A stretch of DNA of 6,167 bases from Chitinophagaceae bacterium (GTDB lineage Bacteria; Bacteroidota; Bacteroidia; Chitinophagales; Chitinophagaceae), in NCBI GenBank assembly GCA_947447815.1, contig CANFLJ010000124.1, positions 1 to 6,167 on the forward strand, read 5' to 3'. The first letter of the stretch is position 1. The number at the start of each line of letters is the position of its first letter. The position numbers were made by a program, and so were the translations under genes. This document shows, piece by piece, positions 1 to 5,001 of this stretch. Under the pieces are notes generated by a model. The model was not told the origin of the DNA, ran no database searches, and saw only the letters and a list, made by a program, of their open reading frames with translations.

Positions 1-309
1 GCTGCCGATGCAAAAGCTGTTAACACAGTAAAGACTAGCAAAGAGTCTGTAGCTGCAGGAAAGGCATTATGGAATCAGCATTGTTCGTCTTGTCATGGAA
101 AAACAGGGTTAGGTGATGGAAGTAAAGCTGCTCAATTGAAAACTCAGCCTGCTGATTTTTCGAAAGCTGCTTTCCAGTCTCAAACTGATGGTTCTTTGTT
201 CTACAAAGTATCTGTAGGTAGAGATGACATGCCTAGCTTCAAGAAAAAAATCCCTGAAAAAGATGACATCTGGAACCTAGTGAACTTCATGCGTTCTTTA
301 AAGAAGTAA
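1..309 (+). CDS. Mono-haem c-type cytochrome, 3' end (5' truncated)
   Basis: The first 102 codons read open in frame 1 and stop at TAA 307-309; the start lies outside the window. The visible part is one complete class I-like cytochrome c domain. The haem-binding motif C-S-S-C-H is at visible residues 28-32, followed by a GKTGLGDG loop typical of periplasmic cytochromes. A Met-Pro at residues 77-78 (DDMPSF) is the likely distal haem ligand. A C-terminal helix (DDIWNLVNFMRSL) matches the final helix of the family. The Ala/Lys-rich segment before the motif could be a linker following a signal peptide or another domain. The protein should act in the periplasm as an electron carrier. Its position just upstream of the Fe-S/NrfD genes suggests it exchanges electrons with that complex, although a hairpin separates them. 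Whether it is a stand-alone cytochrome or the C-terminal domain of a larger protein cannot be seen. The haem-domain call is firm; the partner is inferred. Confidence 0.9.
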   Translation, partial: AADAKAVNTVKTSKESVAAGKALWNQHCSSCHGKTGLGDGSKAAQLKTQPADFSKAAFQSQTDGSLFYKVSVGRDDMPSFKKKIPEKDDIWNLVNFMRSLKK

Positions 310-319
310 GAAGTTAAGT

Positions 320-355
320 TTTTAAAAGGGCCTCTGTAAAGAGGCTCTTTTAAAA
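320..355 (+). terminator. Hairpin terminator after the cytochrome c gene
   Basis: Bases 320-334 pair with 341-355 around a 6-base loop (TGTAAA). The stem is 15 bp with one G-U wobble and a GC-rich core (GCCTC/GAGGC) flanked by A and T runs, so the T run of the right arm (348-351) follows the core as in an intrinsic terminator. It begins 10 bases after the cytochrome stop. Because the A/T flanks are symmetric it could also work on the opposite strand. It may be a partial terminator that lowers, rather than abolishes, transcription into the Fe-S/NrfD genes. Confidence 0.8.
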
Positions 356-423
356 TACTTGCTGTTTTGATTGTAAAAAATAAGTTATTAGTTTCAATAA
401 TTCACAAAACAATCTTTTGCAAT

Positions 424-690
424 ATGAAAGTGGAAGAAAATGTTCCTGCTGTAAAGAATACCAGAATGAAAATATTAATGGGCATTGGAATTTTGTCTAT
501 ATTCCCTTTATTGAAATTCAGTTTATTCGGCAAGAAAAAAAATACAGTTAGCTGTTCCCCTGCAGATCAGGAAGAAACAGTAAGACTCTTGACACAGGAT
601 GGAAAACTGGTAGATGTAAAAGTTTCAAAACTTGGAACTGCCAGAACAAAAGTATCTGATAAAGAACTTTTAGCCTGGGTTAAAAAATAG
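424..690 (+). CDS. Small single-span membrane protein, unrecognised family
   Basis: This is an 88-residue protein that I do not recognise as a named family. A short polar N-terminus (1-18) precedes one hydrophobic segment at about 18-36 (ILMGIGILSIFPLLKFSLF). A basic KKK patch, a lone Cys at 44 and a soluble tail follow. The tail carries ETVRLLTQDGKLVDV (51-65), closely similar to residues 49-63 of the Fe-S protein encoded next door. The frame stays open upstream to a TTG at 367, but ATG 424 gives a sensible short basic N-terminus before the membrane span, so I chose it; ATG 469 is also possible. No ribosome binding site is visible, as is usual in Bacteroidota. The gene ends 22 bases before the Fe-S gene on the same strand, so it is probably the first gene of that operon. 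The protein is likely an anchor or assembly subunit of the Fe-S/NrfD complex; this is inference from position and the shared motif. The positive-inside rule is ambiguous because both flanks are basic. Confidence 0.75.
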   Translation: MKVEENVPAVKNTRMKILMGIGILSIFPLLKFSLFGKKKNTVSCSPADQEETVRLLTQDGKLVDVKVSKLGTARTKVSDKELLAWVKK

Positions 691-712
691 TTAGCAATAA
701 AAAAACTTAGTC

Positions 713-1669
713 ATGGAAATGAACGAAAAATCTACCTCCAGAAGGGAGTTCCTTACTGCAGGGTTACTGGCTGGTGGACTAGCAGTAGTTGCAGGATGTT
801 CGTCAAAGAAAAGTCCTTTTGATCCAGAAGCTGGAGATCAGGTGGCTGCCTCTGGCGAAAAAGTAAAGCTCTTATCTGTTGATGGTGAAATAATAGAAGT
901 AGACAAAGCTTTTCTTAAACCAGTACCCGATTTGCCACAGGTGTCCAATGAGGCTGCCAGAATCGGTATTCCTGGAAAGAAATTTGCCATGGTAATAGAC
1001 CTTTCAAGATGTAAGAGTCTTAAGAAATGTCAAACAGCATGTAACCACATGCACCATATACATCCGGGACAAAACTGGATTAAAGTGTATCCTATGCAGG
1101 ATGCAGAACATACCTCTCCTTACTGGCAACCAACTACCTGTATGCATTGTGACGAACCGCCGTGCGTAAAGGTCTGTCCGGTAGATGCTACATTTAAACG
1201 TCAGGATGGTATTGTATTAATTGATAGTGACCGATGTATTGGTTGTCGTTTCTGTATGGCTGCCTGTCCTTATTCTACCAGGGTATTTAACTGGGAAGAA
1301 CCTGGATTAACCAAAGAGATTGCCGACAAACCATACTCCTGCGAAACCAGTGTGCCTCAGAAAAAAGGTACAGTTGGTAAGTGCGATTTCTGTCCGGATA
1401 TGGTCCGTAAAGGATCACTGCCACATTGTGTTTCTGCTTGTCCTAATGGTGTATTCTTTTTTGGAGATATGCTGGAAGACTCTGTAACCAATGGTTCTGA
1501 AACTTTCCGTTTCAGCGATCTTATAAAAGATAAAGCAGGGTATAGACTAATGGAAGATCTTGGTACCAAACCAAGCGTATATTATCTGCCTCCTGTAAAT
1601 AGAAATTTCCCATTCGAGAAACATGATGAGGAAGATTCTACTGAAAATAAATCAACATCTAAATCATAA
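713..1669 (+). CDS. Tat-exported 4Fe-4S dicluster ferredoxin-like lipoprotein (NrfC/PsrB/DmsB type)
   Basis: This 318-residue electron-transfer subunit belongs to the four-cluster ferredoxin family (NrfC, PsrB, DmsB, TtrB). The N-terminus has a twin-arginine signal (S-R-R-E-F-L at 9-14), a hydrophobic stretch and a lipobox V-V-A-G-C with Cys29, so it is probably a Tat-exported lipoprotein held on the periplasmic side. After a linker (30-90) come four Cys motifs. Motif I has C100, C106 and C110, with Leu103 where the second Cys normally sits. Motif II has C143, C146, C151 and C155. Motif III has C175, C178, C181 and C185. Motif IV has C224, C227, C239 and C243, with an extra C210. In the family these bind up to four [4Fe-4S] clusters that wire a catalytic subunit or cytochrome to a quinone-binding membrane protein. 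The NrfD-like partner starts 3 bases downstream. The C-terminal tail (300-318) is acidic and Ser/Lys-rich, probably disordered. ATG 719 is an alternative start two codons in. The family is certain; the substrate of the complex is not visible. Confidence 0.93.
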   Translation: MEMNEKSTSRREFLTAGLLAGGLAVVAGCSSKKSPFDPEAGDQVAASGEKVKLLSVDGEIIEVDKAFLKPVPDLPQVSNEAARIGIPGKKFAMVIDLSRCKSLKKCQTACNHMHHIHPGQNWIKVYPMQDAEHTSPYWQPTTCMHCDEPPCVKVCPVDATFKRQDGIVLIDSDRCIGCRFCMAACPYSTRVFNWEEPGLTKEIADKPYSCETSVPQKKGTVGKCDFCPDMVRKGSLPHCVSACPNGVFFFGDMLEDSVTNGSETFRFSDLIKDKAGYRLMEDLGTKPSVYYLPPVNRNFPFEKHDEEDSTENKSTSKS

Positions 1670-1672
1670 GCC

Positions 1673-2986
1673 ATGGAAAATTTAGAGAAAGAACAAATTG
1701 TACAGGACCTGTTGCCACAGGAATTTGGTAAGCAGGGAAAAATATGGGTGGCATGTCTGGTAACCCTTTGTTTAATTGGTTTTGCAGCATACTGTCATCA
1801 GCTATCTAAAGGGCTGGTAGTAACTGCTATGAGAGATTATGCATCCTGGGGAATTTATATTTCCAATTTTGTATTCTTCGTAGCTATTAGTCTGGTAGGG
1901 TCTTTGATTACTGCAGTACTTCGCTTAACCGATGTACACTGGAGTACACCCCTTACGAGGATTGCAGAAATAATTGCGGTATCAGCAATCACCTTTGCTT
2001 CCATCATTATTGTAGTGGATATGGGACGTCCTGATAGATTTTATAATCTATTCTTACATGGTCGTTTACAGTCACCAATTGTATGGGATGTAATAGTTAT
2101 TACTACTTACTTTTTCATCAGTTTATTATTACTGTATTTTCCGCTTTTGCCCGATTTGAAAATCATGCTGAAGTATAAAGAAAGAACTTCTAAATGGATG
2201 TATAAACTATATACATTCTTAGGGTCTTTCTGGAAAGATAAACCGGAGCAATTTAGCTTGAGTAATAAGGCTATTAATATCTTGTCTATTACTATTATAC
2301 CGGTAGCGTTTTCTATTCACACCGTTACTTCCTGGTTGTTTGCCACTACGTATCGTCCGGGATGGGATAGTACCAACTTTGGTGCATACTTTATCTCTGG
2401 TGCATTTCTGGTAGGGTCTGGTGGTGTACTGGTAGCTATGTATGTATTCCGTTCGCATTATAAATTACAGAAATATATTACTTACGATCATTTTGATAAG
2501 ATGGGTAAAGTAGTTGTAATGCTTGCGTTATTGTATTTATACTTTAATGTGAACGAGTTTCTGGTACCTGCATTTAAGATGAAGAAACCTGAAGAAGAAC
2601 ATCTGAAAGGATTGTTTACCGGAGAGTTTGCACCTATATTCTGGTTTGCCATTACTACCTCCATGTTACTACCTATTCTTATATTAATTTATAAAAAAGG
2701 CCGAAGACCATTCCCTGCATTTATTGCTGGTATACTGGTAGTAATAGGATCCTGGTTTAAGAGATATATCATTGTAACACCTACTTTGTTGCATCCGTTT
2801 TTACCAATGCGTGATGTGCCTGCAAATTATCATCATTATTTCCCTACCTGGGAAGAGTGGGCAATTTGTATTGGATCGCTTGCTGGTGCATTATTAGTGA
2901 TTACCTTCTTTGCAAGAATTTTCCCTATCATTCCTATTCATGAAACAATAACTGAAACTGAAGAACATGAGCACGATAAAAAATAA
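1673..2986 (+). CDS. NrfD/PsrC/ActC-type polytopic quinone-interacting membrane protein
   Basis: This 437-residue protein has about ten hydrophobic helices, near residues 24-42, 58-83, 97-116, 137-158, 201-224, 237-258, 276-298, 319-340, 347-368 and 395-418. That is the long form of the NrfD family seen in PsrC and in ActC/ActF of alternative complex III, not the shorter eight-helix form. Family-like stretches include DMGRPDRFYNL (116-126), SPIVWDVIVITTYF (134-147), RPGWDSTNFGAYFISGA (228-244) and FPTWEEWAICIGS (390-402). Membrane-embedded or edge polar residues include D116, D139, H216 and E295, the kind used for quinone or proton handling in PsrC and ActC; their role here is inferred. The expected function is menaquinol oxidation, or menaquinone reduction, at the membrane with electrons passed to or from the adjacent Fe-S protein. 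The C-terminus is His/Glu-rich. Translation is probably coupled to the Fe-S gene (stop 1667-1669, start 1673) and to the next gene, which starts inside its 3' end. Confidence 0.92.
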   Translation: MENLEKEQIVQDLLPQEFGKQGKIWVACLVTLCLIGFAAYCHQLSKGLVVTAMRDYASWGIYISNFVFFVAISLVGSLITAVLRLTDVHWSTPLTRIAEIIAVSAITFASIIIVVDMGRPDRFYNLFLHGRLQSPIVWDVIVITTYFFISLLLLYFPLLPDLKIMLKYKERTSKWMYKLYTFLGSFWKDKPEQFSLSNKAINILSITIIPVAFSIHTVTSWLFATTYRPGWDSTNFGAYFISGAFLVGSGGVLVAMYVFRSHYKLQKYITYDHFDKMGKVVVMLALLYLYFNVNEFLVPAFKMKKPEEEHLKGLFTGEFAPIFWFAITTSMLLPILILIYKKGRRPFPAFIAGILVVIGSWFKRYIIVTPTLLHPFLPMRDVPANYHHYFPTWEEWAICIGSLAGALLVITFFARIFPIIPIHETITETEEHEHDKK

Positions 2987-3833
2987 ATATATAGTAGTTG
3001 TACTACTAAGCTTTTTCAGCATAGCCAGCTTTGCACAGGATGCAAAGAATGATTTAATGTTGAGTATGGGATATTACAACAATAATAACCTTACACATTA
3101 TTTAGTAGCGCATGCCAAAACGAAGATAGATGGTAAGTTTCAGATGGTGCCTGATATAACCATTAAGTTTTATATCAATAATGATTCTGCTGCTACCAAT
3201 CTGTTGGGAACTGCTGTAACAAATGATAAAGGAGATGCTGTATTGATGATGCCACCTTCTGCAAAGACAGAATGGATGAAATCGGTAAAACATACTTTCG
3301 CTATTGTTTCTACCGCTACTAAATTGTACGATGAAGCTAAGGGAACTGTGGATGTTTCTAAAGCAAAATTGAAGGTAGATACTACCGAAGATAAAAAGGT
3401 AATTGTTACCTTACTGGAATTGAAAGACACTGCCTGGGTACCTGTAAAAGGAGTAGACCTTAAGGTGGCTATTAAAAGACTGGATGGAGATTTGAATGTA
3501 AATGAAACCGCCACTTTTACTACTGATTCTACCGGATCGATTACTGCTGAATTTAAAAGAGATAGTCTGCCTGGAGATAAGGAAGGTAATCTTACCTTAA
3601 TTGCCAAAGTAGAAGACAATGATATTTATGGAAACCTTACTGCTGAGAAAGTAGTAAAGTGGGGAAGTAAATTTCAATATGTATCTCAATTTGACAGAAG
3701 AACATTGTTTGCCCGCAGAGGTCATTCTCCTTGGTGGCTGGAATTGTTAGCTTATACCATTGTAGTATCAGTATGGGGCGTATTAATCTATCTTATTGGA
3801 TCAATCAGAAAGATTAAAAAATTAGGCGTTTAG
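2967..3833 (+). CDS. Secreted beta-rich protein with C-terminal membrane anchor, unrecognised
   Basis: This 288-residue protein matches no named family I recognise. Residues 1-23 form a Sec signal peptide (basic MSTIKNKY, hydrophobic core, cleavage near SFA|QDA). The mature part looks like two beta-sandwich, Ig-like or transthyretin-like repeats, about 44-130 and 132-231. Each has alternating hydrophobic strands and an N/D-x-x-G turn (TNDKGDAVLMM at 85-95; TTDSTGSITAEF at 185-196). A segment with WW at 256-257 leads into one transmembrane helix (about 258-280) ending in a basic RKIKKLGV tail, so the tail should be cytoplasmic and the beta domains periplasmic. There is no cysteine or haem motif, so it carries no obvious cofactor. 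The start ATG 2967 overlaps the NrfD gene by 20 bases in a different frame, implying translational coupling and a role as a structural or assembly subunit of the same complex. The operon link is seen directly; the function is unknown. Confidence 0.85.
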   Translation: MSTIKNKYIVVVLLSFFSIASFAQDAKNDLMLSMGYYNNNNLTHYLVAHAKTKIDGKFQMVPDITIKFYINNDSAATNLLGTAVTNDKGDAVLMMPPSAKTEWMKSVKHTFAIVSTATKLYDEAKGTVDVSKAKLKVDTTEDKKVIVTLLELKDTAWVPVKGVDLKVAIKRLDGDLNVNETATFTTDSTGSITAEFKRDSLPGDKEGNLTLIAKVEDNDIYGNLTAEKVVKWGSKFQYVSQFDRRTLFARRGHSPWWLELLAYTIVVSVWGVLIYLIGSIRKIKKLGV

Positions 3834-3877
3834 TTTTCACAGATAGTTTTTAGTTTGTTATTAGAATTGTTGTTATT

Positions 3878-3908
3878 AAAGGTGTAGGGTTAAACCTGCA
3901 CCTTTTTT
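3878..3908 (+). terminator. Intrinsic terminator of the Fe-S/NrfD operon
   Basis: Bases 3878-3888 (AAAGGTGTAGG) pair with 3895-3905 (CCTGCACCTTT) around the loop GTTAAA. The stem is 11 bp with one wobble pair and runs into a six-T tract (3903-3908). It lies about 45 bases after the stop of the last redox gene and is a textbook rho-independent terminator on the + strand, so the downstream genes need their own promoters. Confidence 0.92.
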
Positions 3909-4201
3909 GTTTTTATATTAAAGTATAACTGCAAATGAAATATTCTAATGAAATCAGGAAGCTAAGAAGCTGTTTTGGTGAGGAAGTTTTGAAATAGTTT
4001 ATGTAGATTGAATGATTTGGTTAGTTAGGCATAATTAATTCTGCAGAAATATTGTTAAAATTTCATATAAATAAACCTCTGTAAGTGTAAAAAAATGCAA
4101 TTATTAAACCATTAAACGTAAGATGTTGTATTTAGCAAGAAGGTTGAAGCGGACAAAATTTATAAATTAATAAATTAAATAAAATATTTAAACAGTGTAA
4201 T
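3909..4201. other. AT-rich gene-free stretch
   Basis: No open frame of coding character, tRNA-like fold or strong hairpin is visible here on either strand. The right end is very AT-rich and carries a tandem 8-base repeat, TAAATTAA at 4163-4170 and again at 4171-4178. This lies about 25-40 bases upstream of the TATATTTG element at 4202, where an A/T-rich upstream promoter region would be expected. Confidence 0.5.
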
Positions 4202-4209
4202 TATATTTG
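4202..4209 (+). promoter_or_regulatory. Bacteroidota-type -7 promoter element before the 4240 ORF
   Basis: TATATTTG matches the Bacteroidota sigma-ABfr -7 consensus TAnnTTTG at every fixed position and ends 30 bases before ATG 4240, giving a leader of roughly 20-25 bases. No good TTTG -33 box is seen about 19-21 bases upstream; only AT-rich sequence is there. In AT-rich DNA such an 8-mer can occur by chance, so it is plausible but unproven. Confidence 0.45.
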
Positions 4210-4239
4210 AAGCCTATAATTAGAAAATAGAATAATATT

Positions 4240-4584
4240 ATGCAATCTGAAGGGCTGGAAAAGGTATTGATAAAACTGAACATAAATCAATATAAATTAT
4301 TGAAACTACTGGAAAAGAAAAGTAATTTTATGTTGGCAGAGTTGACAATTGAAGGAGCGGTATCTTACCATTTAAGCGATTATAATTTAGAGAGGTATAC
4401 CCACAGTATTATCACTGATTGTGCTGTATCTGATATTGAACATTTGAAAACTAATAATCTTTTAAAAGAAGATAAGATCACTTCTAATATGAGTGCTAAC
4501 TTAAAATATTACAAAATGGTAGAGCTTACTGCAACTGCCTATAATACCTTTAAAATAGTAACAGCGGGGATTAAATTGTCCTAG
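4240..4584 (+). CDS. Hypothetical 114-residue cytoplasmic protein
   Basis: This is a complete + strand frame from ATG 4240 to TAG 4582-4584 that I do not recognise. The product has no signal peptide, no clear membrane span and no familiar motif. It looks largely helical: an amphipathic Lys/Leu-rich N-terminus (LEKVLIKLNINQYKLLKLLEK within 6-26, with regular Leu/Ile spacing), a middle with SYHLSDYNLERYTHS (42-56), two Cys-free helical stretches around 65-95, and a short apolar end. Its base composition resembles the neighbours, and no longer frame competes on the other strand. Support comes from the TATATTTG element 30 bases upstream. It stands alone between a terminator and a repeat-bearing gap, so context gives no function. 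It could be a small regulatory or accessory protein, or a decayed remnant. The stop codon's last G begins a run of seven Gs (4584-4590), a spot prone to sequencing or replication slippage, although the stop itself does not depend on it. Confidence 0.55.
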   Translation: MQSEGLEKVLIKLNINQYKLLKLLEKKSNFMLAELTIEGAVSYHLSDYNLERYTHSIITDCAVSDIEHLKTNNLLKEDKITSNMSANLKYYKMVELTATAYNTFKIVTAGIKLS

Positions 4585-4599
4585 GGGGGGTAAGCAAAA

Positions 4600-4649
4600 T
4601 ACAAGGCAATAGGGCACAAAGGCACAAAGTAATACAATTACAAGGCAAT
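4600..4649. repeat. Short direct and tandem repeats in intergenic DNA
   Basis: The 11-base word TACAAGGCAAT occurs at 4600-4610 and again at 4639-4649, a period of 39 bases. Between them GGCACAAA is repeated in tandem at 4613-4620 and 4621-4628. The stretch directly follows a seven-G tract. Purine-rich words of the GGCACAAAG type look like an interspersed or degraded intergenic repeat, but only this one locus can be seen. Confidence 0.6.
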
Positions 4650-4733
4650 GAGGAAAAGAGCCATAGAAGGAACAAAGACAGCATTTGCAATAAATAATCA
4701 AATAGCAATTCTACAGTAATTTTAAGGGAGTTT

Positions 4734-4753
4734 ATTATTTAGTTTTAAATAAT
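4734..4753. other. AT-only inverted repeat, weak hairpin
   Basis: ATTATTTA (4734-4741) and TAAATAAT (4746-4753) are perfect inverted copies around GTTT. The stem is 8 bp of A-T pairs only, so it is weak as RNA. It could be a poor terminator for the 4240 ORF, a protein binding site, or chance in AT-rich DNA. The rest of the gene-free stretch 4585-5001 shows only the repeats at 4600-4649 and the promoter element at 4934; I see no RNA gene in it. Confidence 0.35.
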
Positions 4754-4933
4754 CTGATGGTGAGATTGATTAATAAATACGCACAGTAAAAGAGTTCAGT
4801 TCCAATAGCTTTTATAACGATTGATACTATAATATCTTGATATAAAAATATGTTTTGTAGATAAATAGCGAATCTGCACAGCCAATAACAAATTATTTTC
4901 TACTTATTATCATTATTAACCTTTAATATATCT

Positions 4934-4941
4934 TATATTTG
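4934..4941 (+). promoter_or_regulatory. Bacteroidota-type -7 promoter element before the sensor gene
   Basis: TATATTTG, identical to the element at 4202, fits TAnnTTTG at every fixed position. It ends 60 bases before ATG 5002, which would leave a leader of about 50-55 bases. The expected -33 TTTG is not seen at the usual distance, so the promoter would be one-sided. Its location just upstream of the only start of a long gene makes it more credible than a random match. Confidence 0.5.
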
Positions 4942-5001
4942 TTTAATCATTTCATTGTGTCAATACCCTGATTCTAAACAAAGTTTAAAGCCAAAAAAAT
5001 A

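Noticed and set aside
365..395. Possible promoter: TTTTG at 365-369 and TAGTTTC at 389-395, about 19 bases apart
   Set aside because: The spacing fits a Bacteroidota -33/-7 pair, but the -7 part misses the final consensus bases, so I do not call it as a feature.
367..423. N-terminal extension of the small membrane protein from a TTG at 367
   Set aside because: The extra 19 residues add no recognisable domain and begin right after the hairpin with a rare start codon. ATG 424 gives a tidy short N-terminus before the membrane helix.
713..2986. Assigning the Fe-S and NrfD genes to a named operon (actBC, nrfCD, psrBC)
   Set aside because: The families match in general, but the missing catalytic subunit and unfamiliar neighbours do not fit any one named operon, so no gene symbols are given.
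3170..3619. A 149-codon minus-strand frame opposite the beta-rich secreted protein gene
   Set aside because: The + strand frame has a signal peptide, membrane anchor and operon overlap. The minus product is Ser/Val-rich with no domain and looks like a mirror of the coding strand.
4585..4700. CRISPR array suggested by repeated words
   Set aside because: Only two 11-base copies and one tandem 8-mer exist, without regular spacers or repeats of typical length.
4847..4862. A further TATGTTTTG element as a promoter for the sensor gene
   Set aside because: It has one base too many between TA and TTTG and lies about 150 bases before the start; the exact match at 4934 is better placed.
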